Below, one piece after another: positions 15,001 through 30,000 of a DNA stretch of 49,387 bases. Source of the stretch: Opitutales bacterium (GTDB taxonomy: Bacteria; Verrucomicrobiota; Verrucomicrobiia; Opitutales; Seribacteraceae); contig OMJS01000197.1 in assembly GCA_900299365.1 (NCBI GenBank), positions 1 through 49,387 of the forward strand, in the 5' to 3' direction. Under the pieces are notes generated by a model. It made no database searches and was not told where the DNA came from. It saw nothing but the letters and a program-made list of their open reading frames with translations. The stretch's first letter is position 1, and every line of letters begins with the position of its first letter. Made by a program: the position numbers and the translations under genes.

Positions 15001-18000
15001 AGAACGATGGTAATTTCAGTGCGGTCGGTCTGCCTGCCGGGTTATCGATCAATAGTGCAACAGGAGAGATAAGTGGCAATCCGGTACAGGATGGTAAGTA
15101 TCAAGTTACCGCAATCGTTGATAATGATTTTGGAAAAGTAACAAAACCATTGGATATAAGTATTTTTGAACCCTCCACATTTTCCAAACAAATGGAATTT
15201 AGTTGTTCGAACTACCAAGGAACAACCACATTGAAAGATTTCCCCATGCTTGTCGAAATGAACGGATCGATCTCTGGATTTAATCTGAGGCAGTTTGCAT
15301 CAATGACAGGTAATGACTTGCGCTTTTTTGATCCTTCCGGAAAAGAATATTCCTATGAAATAGAAACCTTCGATTTGGCTGCAAATCGTTTGGTAGCATG
15401 GGTAAAAGTTCCTTCCCTTGATGCCAATACCACTTTTTCCGCATATTGGGGAAACCCAAGTTTGGCAGAATATCCCCCAGATTATTCAATCAATGGAAAT
15501 GTGTGGAGTTCCAGTTATCGTGGGGTATGGCACATGCGCCCAACCGTGGAGTCATCCATCTTGTCTGATTCTACCTCGTATCGAAACCATTTAACCGATG
15601 AAAATGGATTAACCCGAAATAGCGGGCTAGCTGGTTCCGCGAGGCAGTTATTTGGACAACCCGATCATTATTTGACTGCTCCAACAAATTATTCTCTGGA
15701 AAATCTGGCTCTGGGTGAATTCTCATTTTCTGGCTGGATATGGTTGGATGGCACTCCAGAACAGCGGATAAACGAGGCGTTTTATGGATTAGGCTATGAC
15801 ATAACTCCCCAGTCATCCTATTTTGACACTGCTAATAATTTTCTGACCCTCGAACCAGACGGGGGGCGAATCCTGCGAAATGGTCCAAACAACCAAGGAC
15901 TTAGCTTTGGAAATGCAGATGACTTTAAAACTCTGGATTTGGGAATCACCCGGTCAAGCGGTTTCATGACTGCCCTAATGACACGATTCAGTCCGCCCGT
16001 ATCTGCTTCTTATCAATTTCGAATCCAAGTTGGAGAAGCAGATTTTGCATCTCTTTGGATTGATCAAAATAAGAGTGGAACATTTCCCGATTTTACCATT
16101 TGTAGCTCCGACATAACCGTTTCACAACCCCTTGCTCTAGATGAGGACGAATCATACAACCTCCTGCTTGCTCATGGAGTGCCGAGTGGGTCAATTTCTA
16201 GCAATCTATCGATTGAAGTTAAATCTGACCATGAGTCCTTTTCAAACTGGACATTGATGGACCCAGCCAACCCCGACCAAATAAAGCTCTACCATCTTAC
16301 CTTTGATGGAAACCTGAGCGACCGGATTAGTTCGGTCACCCTCTTCCAGGACGGACCGACTGAAAGGTTGAATTTATTAGGTCTCACCCCACAAACTACT
16401 CATCGGGCAGCTGCTGGAGAGCTCGTGCAGACAGAAGGCAACACATCTATTCAGCCTCAAACATGGATGCATTTATTTACTCAGGTAGACGAGGGTAATG
16501 AAACTTTAGAAATTTACTTAAACGGTGATTTGATAGCAGCTGAAAATTTACCGGCTAACCCATTTCCTGAAAATCCTAGTTCTGCTCCTTGGCGTTTTGG
16601 CTTAGGTACCCTGCCCTTTTCCATGGATGAAATTCGTCTTTCCAGTAACGCCCGTTCTCCAGACTGGATCAAGGCTTCTTATAAAAACCAGTCAGGCAAC
16701 TACAACCTCCCCAGTTTGGGAACCATCGAGGGAGAAGAATCATTCCTGCTACCCTCGCTGGTATTTGAAACCCCAGCGGAATCCTATTTCGAGCTTTTTG
16801 TTGATGCCACTGGGGATCCACTTGCTTTTCTCGCCTCAGGTTTGCCTGGAGGAATGACCATAAATCCGGCCGACGGAAACTTGTCTGGTATTCCCGTGCA
16901 GGCAGGTTCATACACGATTGACCTACAGGCCTATTATCTCGACCAGTCGATTGCAGAGCAGCAGATCATTTTGCAAGTATCTGCAGGACTACCCGTTATT
17001 TCTCTCGATGAAGTAATTAGTGACACCACTCCCACACTCACACTCAAGTATGATGTAACTGCAACCGGTGGAGATGAGCCAACCATCATTGCCGTAGCAG
17101 ACTTTGAGGATAAGGGCACTACCCTTTACGACTGGCAATACCGTATAGATATGGGTAAACAAGGATTCGGACCGGGTACTTTTCAAATGAAAGGACTGGA
17201 TGCAGACCAGCGCTATTTTGTCCGACTATTAGCGAGAAACCTTGCCGGGGATCAATGGACTGGTAAAAAAACACTCATAAACCGGATACCGATACCGGAT
17301 GACCTACCCGGTTCTTTGTTCCTCTGGTTTGATGCGAACGATTTACGTGCAAGTAACAAAACTGAATGGATCATCGACCCAACTGGTACACCCGTTGATT
17401 CCTGGAAAAATAAAGCTCGGCGGTCAAATTCAGATGAAGAAATTGAAAAAGATCTGATTATTCCTAGCTCCAGTCTAGATTCAAATAATCCCACCATCGT
17501 GCATCAAGGGCATGGAGGAATTGCGGTTGTGGATTTTGATGGCAACGATTACTTGGAAAACTCACACTCCTTGCATACCGATACCTCTTGGAAAAACGCT
17601 GGGTTTTCTGCCTTTGCCATAAGCAGATATACCGGTGGATTGAGCGGAAGAGTGATTACCTCAGGCAATTGGAATTGGTTAATGGGTCACCATGGGGGAC
17701 TTCTTGGCAGATATTTCTTTAATGGCTGGGTTGATGAGGGGTTTGCCATGGATTTGGATTTTCATCTCTTTGAGGTCCTCCATCAGGGACATGAAGAGAG
17801 CAGTGACCCGGCAGCAAGGATCTGGAACGATGCCATTCCAGGTTCCTATTATCGAGGTGGTCCAAATGGTTCTCATAATTCCAACTTTCTTCCATCCACA
17901 CTTTTGCTCGGGGGTTGGAGATCCGGTCAATTGCGTGAATTCTCGAATTGTCAGGTTGGAGAGATTCTAATCTTCAAAGGAGAAATTGAGGAGACCGATC

Positions 18001-21000
18001 GTCTCTTAATCGAAGGCTATCTTGCCAATAAGTGGGGAATTGCCCTGCCCTCTTCACATCCTTGGAATGGCGATAGTCCGACCTTTGGCCAGATTGTGAC
18101 TCAGGGAATTACCCCGGTTGGATTTACCGGACCAACGAATGGTCCAATCGCCATAAATTTAGGCCCGGCTAACCTTCGCCAGTCCACGGCCTCCTTGACC
18201 GGTCAATTAATCAATCCAGGTAGAGGTATTCTCAAACCTGGGGAATTCTCTCCCCAGGACTATCCTGGATTACAATTGTGGTTAGATAGCAGTTCGGCCA
18301 ATGGAGTGGACTATGATACAAATGATACACCTGATCCAATTCCTTGGCACCCAAGAGTGGTCCAGGAAGTTGTCTTTCACTTGGATGCCAATGACTCGGA
18401 TAGTTTGACCTTGAGCAATGAGGATGTTGCGGAATGGATAGACAAGAGCGGGAATGGATACAACATGATCGCACAAGGCCATCCAAAACTAGTCGATTAT
18501 GGATATGGAACTGACCTTAAGGTTGTTCGCTTTGAATCGAAACAAAATTCTAAATCTGACAGAAAGGCAGGAGGAGATTCTCTTTACACTGAAAAAGAAT
18601 GGGACACAAGTACGGGTGACTTCACCATGTTTGCGGTTGCTCGCTACGCATCTGATGAAGGAGAAGAATACCAAAATAATTTTATTATTTCCGATCGGTC
18701 TAAGAAAAGATCCTGGGGGTTTGGATTTGGATACGATAAATTAGGATACACATACCTTGGAGGTCCAGTAAGTACTATCGACCAAGAGTCTCATCAGCTT
18801 ACTTTAAATTCTACCGTAACAATCGGGGAAAGTTTTCAAATTGTCATCAATGGTATTTCCTGTGAGTACAACGCAACTAGTACTGGTACAACCGAAACAC
18901 TCGAAGGAATTTTAGCTGAAATAAAGAGTCAAGTATCAAGCAACTACTATTCTTACATCAGTGGATCAACAATTTATATACGCAACCGAACTTTATATAC
19001 TGCATCTAGCATTTCTCATTCTTCAAATTTATCAGTAAGCACAACTCCAGAAAATGCCAGATTTCTCCAGAAAAGTGATACTCTATTCCATCTCGTAACA
19101 GTTGATGTAAATAAATTGTCTGACACCACAAATGTGTGGCTTGACTTGTGGAATGTCACCCAGTTTCCAAATGGAGCGACGACCAATAATGATAGGCATA
19201 TGCCGAAGTTTCTTCAGTTTGGTGGATACGCCTCTAACATAGGTTATTCAACATCTGAAATAGGTGAGTTTATCGCCTTTAATAAAGTTCTCTCCGAGGA
19301 GGAGAGGCAAAAGGTGGAAGGCTACATAAGTCATCGATGGAAACAAATGCTTACCATGGACCCGTCTCATCCATATGCTAGTGCACCTCCTGTATGGACT
19401 CCTAGTGATGAATCCAGTTTAGAGGCATGGTTTGATGCCAACGATTCCAGCACCATAAACAAAAATTTTGTTAAAACATGGAAAGACACTGCCAATCAAA
19501 ACGAATTTTCTCAGGCTGAACTACTCGATCGTCCGGCCATTATTAATAATGTAATAAACGGATTGGCCGCTGTGGATTTTGACGGAGAAAAAGATTTTCT
19601 CTCCATCAATTCAAGATTTGGACTGGGCAAAAATCCGGACCTTTCAGTTTTTGCAGTTTCAATAACTGATTCGCTCAGAGTTAGTTTGCACAGTGCAGAA
19701 AACAATATTTCTGCCGCACCGAACACTTATGAAGAAACCAAGGGGCCTCAATTTGCCGTGGATCAAGATTTATCGACCACTTACCTACATCCGGATGGCA
19801 ACCAGTCATCCTTGACTATTGACTTACCCTACCCGGGTCGAGTAACTGCTGTTTCCTTTACTTCCAGCAACAGCGATGACCGCTTAGGAGACCCCGCCAG
19901 TTTCATGATTGAGGGTCTGGAGATCAATGGTTCTTACTCGAGCATCGGAGAGGCATTAATCCCTGAATTCAATAGCCCAAATCAAAGCCTTTTAATTGCA
20001 TTCGAAAACGACCAGAACTTTAGCTCATATCGTATAACATTTCTCAATAATCAGGATGAGTTCAACAATTCCAAACAAATTGAATTAGCTGAAATTGATC
20101 TCCTTGGAGTCCCAGGTTCCGATGAATGGCTAAGTACTGCTCCTGTTTTTCATTTAGGTGGCCAGGCAAATACACGTATTATTTCTACTGCACCAGGAAG
20201 TTGGCGATTTAATGGAGGCGAAGTAAACTATTCACCGGTGGAACCCAATGTGGCTAGTCTGCAAGTTTGGAGCAGAAACAACGGCAGTGATTATAATACT
20301 TCTAAATTCTTTTACAATGGGTCAGAACAAACTCCATCTGAAATTTCGAACCCAGATCAATATCCATTAGACACCAATCCGTTTGCATCAATTGGCACTG
20401 GCTATAATCCATTCGGAAGCATGATGCCTTTTGATGGTAAAATTGGTGAAATTATTGTAGTCCAAGATGCTTCGGAAGAAACACGTTTAAAATTTGAAGG
20501 ATACCTTGCACATAAGTGGGGACTTACAAATAAACTGCCAAATGACCACCCCTACAAACTGGAATTTAATCCTACTCATATTCCCCCCACTCCGATATCA
20601 GGCTTATTCGATCTATCCGGAAATGGGAATCATGCCACCCAATTGACTTCCGAAAATCGACCTGGGCTAAGCATGGGTGGATTAAATGGAAAGAATGTTG
20701 TGCAATTTGATGGCAATGACTTCCTAACCTTTGAGCGTTCGATCAATTCGATCCGTTCCGTGTTCATCGTGGCCAAACGAGTATCGGGCAACCGAGGATT
20801 TCTACTTGGACATTCTCAGAGTTACGCTTTTCAAACAGGCGACTCTACTATCTGGAAATTCCTACAGTTAAGCGATGAAAATATTGACGATTTTGATCTT
20901 TCAGACCTTGAAGGACTAACTGACCCGAGTCTGATCAACGGTTCATTTCAAGAGAATGGTCAATGGAAAGATGGTCTTGCCCAAGACTATCTCGCCGGAT

Positions 21001-24000
21001 CACCCAGTATTATAAGCATCACAACAACTGGACCTGTCCGGGCATCAAATTTCTCCAAAAATCCTATCGGCAGTCGATTCTGGAAAGGCACATTTTCTGA
21101 ATTACTTATTTTTAATGAAGAATTACCCACCAATGCGGTTCGTGAAATTGAGGGTTACTTGGCACATAAATGGGGGTTACAAACTAGTCTATTACCTACG
21201 CATCCTTTTAGAAATGATAAACCTGTGCCTTCAGAGCCATCCGCAGAGGTAACCCTGCTGTGGGGAAATACGGATGGAGGTACAAATCTGGATATGTGGG
21301 AAAATACGGTTAGCCTTGGCAGAATCAGGAAGGGTTTACGAAAACTTGAACCCGATGAAATTTTGGTAAAGGCAATTCCTGAGCCTAATGATAAAGGAGC
21401 CAGCTATCCTGCTTCTAAATTGATTGATGGACTGGAACCTAAAAATGGGTGGCGATCGACTTGGACTGCCTGGTATGGCGTAGACCCGCAAATCACATTC
21501 AGTTTTAAACGGTCATGGGAGTTAAACAAAGCGAGGCTTTATTTCCAGCCCTTCGCTCGAGATGATGAACTTAAACTAATTCAGATATATACGGCTGATG
21601 ATGAACTTAACTTCAATCATTTCAGTACGATTGATGAACTAGTTGGCCCCGTGGAACAAGGTAAATGGGTGGAATTCTCACTCGAGGGTGTGAATTCGCA
21701 GGCTATTCGTTTACTCCCTCAATTTCAGGGATGGGGCCACCAATGGGGAGAAGTTGAATTCTGGGTAATTGATGATGGTAAGTTCCAAGCTGATATAAGT
21801 GGACTTTCTCCTAACGAATCCTATTTCTATCGTACATTTGCCTCCAATGACGGAGGTTATTCCTGGGCTCCTCAAACGGATCAATTTACAGCTGAAGATC
21901 GAGTAAGCTATGAAACGGGCAAGCTCTTTATCAATACTACTCTTGGCACTTGGGAACACACCAACGGAGATACGCGAAATGGTCTAGTCTCGCAAAGAAC
22001 TTATTATGATGATCTGGGAAATGCCTATCCCTTTAAAGTCTGTAATTTTATCTTTGATCAATTGAGCTTAAGTGGGGATCTCGAAATTATTGTCTCCGGG
22101 GATGCCTCTTTGAATATTCAGATAAGTGGGGACGGATATCTCGGGAGTACCATTGATCTCTCAGGACAGAATGGGGATAATTCACTAACACCAAAGCCAA
22201 GCCCTGGTGGTTATGCCGGAGGTGCAGTCAATGAACGGGGTCAGGGACCGGGCGGAGGAACATCCTCATCCACCCCCGGAGGAGCAGGTCATGGAGGCAC
22301 TGGTTCGCACGCCTCTCAAAATTCGGGTAGAACTTATGGGGACGGCAAAATCACAAGCCTTCTAGGTGGTAGTGGCGGTGGTGGATATGTCGTCGATACA
22401 ACCGGTGGTGGTGGAGGTGGTGCCATCGCAGTGGATGCTAATGGTTCCCTGATAATTGATAGTTCCATTTTTGCCATAGGAGGCAATGGCAGTGGAGGTA
22501 GTGCAGGAGGCTCGGGAGGTTCAATCCGGTTATCAGCCAATGATCTCTCCCTCACCAAGAATTCAATGCTTGATGTCACCGGAGGAGCAAATGGCGGTGC
22601 AGGAGGTAGAATTTTCCTAAGCGGCCGAGAGAGCTTAAATAACCAAGGTGATCAAAACCTTTTAGCAGAACCGGGAGAAGGAATAACCAGTGGATCGGGA
22701 GGAAGTATCCGTTTCGATCGATTACTTGAGCAAGCTAATTTGCTCTACTTTAGTGGCACGTTGACCATAGATACAAACTTGGGAGTTATGGAGCACTCCG
22801 ACGGCACCAAGTATTATGGAATTATTGAAGACCGTTCTTATCGACATACAGACGGAACGGTTTGGCCCTACTCCGTATGTCACTTTGTTTTTGAAGAAGT
22901 TCGATTAGGCGGAAGTTTAGTCATTAACCTGAAGGGGAAAAACGGATTGATTTTAGAAGCACGCTCAGGAGACTTGATTATGGGATCCGATTTGCGGGCC
23001 GATGGTGGTGATGCATCAAAATTATCAGGCAGTGGTGGTATTGGTTTAATTGGTGGTTACGATGGTGTACCATCCGGTCAACAACTGGGCAAAGGACCTG
23101 GTAAACCGAATGAAGCCTCGGAACAAGGGCATGGTGCAGGCCATGGCGGCCATGGGTCAGGAGGAGCCGTGGAGACTGGACACCCTTCTCTTGTTGATTT
23201 ACTTGGAGGCAGTTCCGGAGGATCATCCAGTCAGGATGGTTCGGGTGCAGGAGGTGGTGCGATTCAACTCAAAGCTGCCGGGAAGCTCATTATTGAGCCC
23301 AATGTAATTGTTTCTGCCAATGGTGGCAACGGAGTGAGATCTTCCGCATCTGGGGCGGGCGGATCGATTCGTCTCGATGGTCAATCAATCCAAAACCTTG
23401 GTAAAATTGAAGCTAAAGCGGGTGAGGGAGTGAAACTGACAGGCACTAGTCAAACTAGGGGTTCAAGCGGTGGCAGGGTTGCTCTCCATGCTCAGGCAGA
23501 TGTTTATCTCGGAGATGTAGATGTGAATGGAGAATGGATGAGTAATCCAGGTTCTATCTTCCTCGGTGGTAGTTATTATGCCTCTTCAATTGATTTGGAT
23601 GAAGGAACCTTAATTTTTGATACAAAATCTGGCTGCTTCCTAGTTGAGGGAGGGGCACATGGAGAAGGTGCAATCACTTCGACATCCTTCTCTCATGGAA
23701 TTGAAGATCCCTGGCTATTCAGTATATGCACTTTTACCTTTACCTATGTCGATATTGGCCCAGAGGTCGAAGTCATCCTGCGGGGAGATAAACCAATGGT
23801 GATACAAACTGTTGCGGGTGGAGATATTGTTATCGGTTCGGATTTCATTCTGGATGGCAAGGATGCGTCCATCGATAACGGCTATGGCGGTATTGGAGTA
23901 CTCAATCCATGGAGCGGTAGAAGTTCAGAGGCATTGCCCGGATATGGACCTGGCGGATCAATGTCCACTGACTTTGGTGGAGGTACGGGAGCAACTTATC

Positions 24001-27000
24001 ACTACAATACCGATGGCAAGGCTCTTGTGCCTGGAAGCAGTGGTTCGAGCGGGAGTTCATTCCAGGGTTCTGGTGCCGGAGGAGGTGCTTTACAAATACA
24101 TGCAGACGGGGACTTCATTCTAGCAAGTGGTGCCTTAATTTCTGCCTCAGGTGGAAACGGTCGATTTGACGAAGATTCCTCCAAACCTGGAGGTGGAGGG
24201 TCTGGCGGGACAGTCCAAATCTTTGCAGATAACATTCATAACCATGGGATGATTCGGGTATTGGGCGGAAATGAAGGAGCAGGTGATGGCCAAATTTTAC
24301 TGGCCTCGCCCGGAGAGATTGAACAAGGTGTGATCGATTCAGGTAATGGAAGGGTTCTCATTATTACACCCCCGAAAATTACTGAAAATACCACTCAATT
24401 CTTAAGTTTCGATAATTCGGTTAAGGAAAAGAAAAACATCCTGGTAAGCACCAGACCGGAAAACTTAAAACTTCACTGGCCCATGGAAGAAGATCAGGGA
24501 TTTATTCTAAAGGACTCTGTCGGTCAGACTCACGCTTCACTTGCCGGAAAGATTAAACGAGTTGCCGGAAAAATTGGTCAAGCAATTGAGTTTGACGGAT
24601 TGAGTGGGTATGCATGGACTGAACCAGCTGCCCAAAAAATTGGACTAACGGGTAAAAATACTCGCACGGTATCGTTTTGGTTATCATTGAACCCATTTCA
24701 GCCTGGGGAAAAAGCTGGGGCTTATGGTTTTGGTCAAAGATCAAACTTCGACGGGACGGACAAGTTTTGGGGCATAAGAAATCTTTCTCAGGATAGCTTT
24801 AGCTCATTTGTAAGCGATCACTATGGCTGGAGCTTTTCGGTTTCTCATGCTTTTGAACTTAGAAACCAATGGAATCTATTCACCCATATTTATGATGGCG
24901 TGAATGTTTCAGTTTTTATAAATGGACAATTGCTCGGCTCTGAAAACCGAGCCTTGATCAACACCGGTGATGTCGAACCTCTAATGATTGGACGAGGGAG
25001 TAAAGATCCTGACTCCTATATGAGTGGTAAAATTGATGATTTCCGGATTTATGACGATGTTCTTTCTCCTTTGGAAATCTCCCAGTTGTTTGCGGCTAAT
25101 GATCTCTACGAGGAATTAGTCGAATTTCAATTCGAAATCGCAATCGAAGGATCTTACGATTCCGTCAAGGTTGATGGCCTGCCACTTGGGTTAGGGTTTG
25201 ATTCGAAAAATCTTGAAGTTATTGGAGTACCCCAAGAAGTTGGAACATTTGATCTTAATATTTCCGCGAGTAACCAAGCGGGTACACATCAAACTACTCA
25301 ACGCATTATCGTAGAAAAAACGGCACCAAAAATTGCCAGCGTTAAACCAAGAAACCTAAGTTCGAATGGTGCACTTGCCACGGCGATGATCGAATCCAAT
25401 GGTGGAGAAGATGTATCCATGACCGTTTTCTGGGGAGAAACAAACGGGGAGGAAAACCCAAGCCTTTGGGATAACAATTACTCTCTGGAAGGAAGTTTCT
25501 CTGAAGGCAGAGTGTCACAATTTATCGACAACTTAAACCTTGGCTCTCCCTACTATTACCGATGGATGGCCAGTAATTCTGTATCATCTGAAGTTTGGAG
25601 CAAACCTACCACAGAAGGTCTGATCCATTGGTGGAGTTTTGATCAAGTCGAGGGAACTATTGTCCCCGATGAAATTGGGAATTCCCCAGGTACTCTTGTA
25701 AACATGGACGATGGGAACCGCATCTTTGCCCGCTATGGAAAAGGACTCTATTTCAATAGTGAGAATTCACAATCGGTTGTAGTTAAGGGCTACAAAGGCA
25801 TTCCCTTATCCAATGATCGTACGGTTTCTTTTTGGATTTATACTCAAGACCATAATGCCACTCTAATAGACTGGGGTGCGGACGAACCGGGTAAAGCTTG
25901 GCAAATCGAACTGAGGAACGGTAAATTATCATTAGATTTTGGAGGTGGTGTTAATTTAACAACCGTACCAGTAATTAATGATTCTGCTTGGCATCATGTT
26001 GTGGTAACTTTACCCACAGGTTCAACCTATGCTGATGAGACAATTGTTTACCTAGACGGTAACCCAGTATTATTCGAAGAAAGTTTGGCTTTCTCACCAG
26101 AAGAATATTCAACTTCGCTCTGGTTGGATAGCTCCGATCTAACTAGCATTTCACATTCATCAGACTCCATCCATGAATGGAGAGATAAAAGTGGAAATGA
26201 CTTTCATGCCATCCAGTCTACTTCAACCAAGAAACCTACCCTCATTCTTTCTGGACTAGATGAAAAACCTGTTGTCAATTTTGACGGCACCGATGATTCC
26301 ATATCGTCCACCAGTTTAAACATCAGCCAGTCCTATTCGATTTTTATTGTCGCTAAGACTAATAATAACGAAACAGGACGGGACTATATCTTTGATGGAG
26401 CAATCAGCTCAGCTCGAAGTCTGGTAGCACTTGATGAGTCCGGAAAAATAAAGATGTGGGCTGGTTGGGACAACGGTGGCTGGCAAGATAGTACTTTCAG
26501 TACCCCCGATGGTTACTTTGTAATGACCGCAGTTTTTGACACATCAAACAGTTTACTAGGCTTAAATGGTACGAGTACTTCCAGTCTTAATTTGGGCACT
26601 AACAATCTTACTAATGGAATCACCATTGGTGCAAATGCAGGCACAACTTCCGACTTCTTCGACGGTAGCATAGCCGAATTCATCGTTCTTGATGAAACCG
26701 TAAGCTCAACTTCTCAAAATGAAATCGAGGGCTATCTTGCAAATAAATGGGGACTCCTAAGTAACCTACCAAGCGACCATCCGTTTGTTATGCAACCAAG
26801 CAACACAATTATTCAAACCGGGACGGATCGTGACCTATCAATAGGAAGTAATTTGCAAAGTAATGCATACGAAGGGACTTTGGATGAGATAAGAATATAT
26901 GACCGAGGGTTATCCTCCTCTGAAATAGCGATCTTGTTCCGTGGTGGAAGTGTGCAGTTCACTACCTCGTTCACTCGCCAACCTCCGGTTATAGAACTTT

Positions 27001-30000
27001 ATTCTGCGGAACCAGACTCCAACGAGTCTGTAATTCTTTTGGGTGAATTAACCAATATTGATCAAGAAAACCCTGTAGTTACCATCTTTTATGGATCAAC
27101 GGATGGCGGATTATCACTTAGCAACTGGGAGCACAACATTACCATCAATCAGGGCAACCCACTTCCTGCAGGTCAATTTGAAACCATTGTAAGCGGTCTC
27201 TCGCCAGGACAGAGATATTTCTTTCGTGCCTATGCATCCAGTTCAGACGGTTCAGACTGGTCTACCGGTGAACCAGAAATCAAAGAAGACCTCTTGGCAT
27301 TTTGGCGATTGGATGAGGATTCAGGCAACTTGGCAATCGACTCGGTTATTCCCCTAATAGATGCACAGATCCAAGGTCAGGACGCCAATCAATCCAGGGT
27401 CACTGGTCATTCTGGAAATGCATTGCAACTGGACGGAGGGGATGACTGGATCAATCTAGATCCCACAAACACTGGCTATTTGAATGAACCGTTTGAAGGA
27501 CGAACATTCATGACATGGATGAAAATTAATCCAAATCTATATGCAGGACCTGCAATCACACAGTACAAGGAACTAGCCGCTCATTTTCCTTTTGATTTGG
27601 GATTTGGCAAGATTGCATATGATTCAAATTTCGATCAACTGGAAGCCAGTTTAATGGGAGATGCGGTTTGGTCAGATGCCGGAAAGTATGGTGACTCATT
27701 GGTTTTAGGAAACTCGGTCGACCATGTACAAATTCCCGCACAAGATTCGCTATCCAATTTACATCAGAACTCCTACTCAATATCCCTCTGGGTAAATCCA
27801 AATCAAGTGGGCGAAAAATTTACTGGTGGAAAATTAAATGCATTTTCTTTCAATCTGGAAAACAGTGATTATTACTTTGAAAACATTGAGAATCTGTTAG
27901 CCCTACAACCCACGTTCTCATCCACACTAGAAGATGATGAATCGATTGATCTAAACACTTTCAGTCCACTGGATATACCGGGCTTACTCATTTGGATGGA
28001 TGCAAGCAATGAGTCAACATTTGATATCAATCAATCAACCAATGCGATTATTGAATGGAATAACAGTGTTATTGGGCAGGGATATAATTTTGATTTGGTC
28101 TGGGGCAACCCGATCCGTAAGTACTCCACCGGAAAATGGACAGTAAATTTTGATGGTGATGACATGCTTGGGACAAACTCAAGTTATACCAGCAAGAATT
28201 ACAGCATATTTGCTATTTCTAGACAAACGGGGGGAGATAATGAACGATTAATCTCCAGTCATCACAATTGGCTATTGGGCTACCATTCTGGTATTAACAA
28301 CAGATTTTATTTTAATGGATGGTTACACAAAGGTTCGAATCCAGCGGATACAAGTTGGCACCTTCACTCAGTGACCATGAATTCTTTTGATCAAGGCAGT
28401 GCATGGAAAGATCTAAATGCCCAAGTAATAAATGGAACTGGTGCTAATAACAATTGGCCAAATCCAGGAAGGATTAGATTTGGAGGTTGGAGCAATGCAT
28501 TGAATGAGACAAGTAAGGGCGAGGTATCAGCATTCTTACTTTTTAACACAGAGCTATCCGATGCAGACCGCAGAGATATTGAATTTTATTTGGCAAACAA
28601 ATGGAATATGACCGACCAATTGGAATTTGATTTCAACCGAAAGTTAAAATTTACAGAAGGCTCGGACTTTTATTCCATTCAATTGACTGATCAAAACAAC
28701 TATCAAAATTCATTGACTCTTTTTACTGGAATTTTTCAGGCAAAAGAAGTCGGTTCCTACCAATGGGAATTGCTTAATACCAGTGAACAGGCTGCATTCT
28801 GGCTCGATAAAAACCAAAACGGATACTTTGAAGAAGATGAGCGAATTCTTCGCTACAAGGGAGAAAATCAGAGCAATGTTTTAATTGATTCGATTGAGTT
28901 GAGCGAAGGAAATTACAGCCTAGCCATTTACCATGCAGTCACTTCTGCAACCCCTTCATTGGAGGTGCGATTCGCCACGCCCACCAGTGCATCCGGTCCC
29001 CCATCCCTCACAACCATTCATCCATCTGCCCAAAACCAAAACGAGTTATTCCAGACATCTAATCTAGCATCACTAGTTAGGCGAGGACCTCTGCAATTGG
29101 GTCTAACTGGCGATGGCACACTATCTTTCCGTTATATTAACAAGGACAACATTCTCTTGATTCAGTCCGACCAAGCAGTCAACCAGGCGAACTGGTCCCA
29201 AGTCGGCGTCTCAGTAAATGAACAAAATTCATCGATTGAATTATTTATCAACGGTCAGGTGGTTAAATCCGAAGAATTACCTGGAGGAATCGCAGCAGAC
29301 TTATCGGATAGTCTATTTTGGAATGTGGGTGGAAATCACCCTCTGGAACATGATAATTTCTTTGGTAAAATTGATGACTTAAGATTCTACAAGACTGCTC
29401 TTTCTGAAGATCAAATATTAGAAATTTATAATGATGATATCACCGGTCGTCCAATTGTTGGATCCCGCAAACAGGTAATTTTTGATGAGGGTACCGAGAG
29501 AAATGGTATTTTATTGGTCAATGATGAGGGAAGATTGCGAGCACAAGTTATAGAAAATGAAAACTTTACCGAGGTAAGCACGACAAAGTTGATTGAAGAT
29601 ACCTCCAATGAACTACCGTTCACTCCCCTCCAGGAACAAAGTTGGGACCTAAAAGTATGGCTCGATGCTGCAGATTTAGAAAGTATGGACCAGGGTAATG
29701 CACCAGGAGCGGTTGGACCACCCAATGATGGAAATACCGTGGGCTATTGGAGAGACAAGAGTGGAAATGGTTTTCATGCAGTTCGAGCAGCAGGATCCCC
29801 TAAATATAGAAATGCAGGGTTGGATGGCGGTTTTCCAAGTATTGAAACTGGTAATGCCTATTTTGATCTTACAAATACAAACAATGCTTTTGATGCCTTA
29901 GAGCAATTATCGGTCATGTTTGTACATAAATGGTCTGGGTTGGACACTTGGGATAGTATGGTCTGGAAAGGATCAGGTAGGGGGTGGGGATTTGTGGGCA

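Larger units (their letters stand above)
18090..21905 (+). other. FN3-like module 6 carrying nested type B jellyrolls and discoidin-like domains
   Basis: The FN3-like host begins with LRQSTASLTGQLINPG (to about 18230), resumes with AEVTLLWGNTDGG at about 21245, and resumes again with SPNESYFYRTFASNDGG at about 21800. An outer type B jellyroll opens at about 18260 (LQLWLDSSS) and closes at about 20600-21230 (LFDLSGNGNHA, EGYLAHKWGL at 21147-21178). Inside it lie two further complete type B modules, about 18363-19395 and 19400-20580, with end signatures VEGYISHRWK (19314) and FEGYLAHKWGL (20492). These carry inserts of their own, listed separately. Confidence 0.7.

Noticed and set aside
7720-24350. 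RTX (GGxGxDxUx) calcium repeats in the glycine-rich cassettes
   Set aside because: Gly runs are present but the nonapeptide spacing with regular Asp is not, and there is no RTX-type C-terminus.
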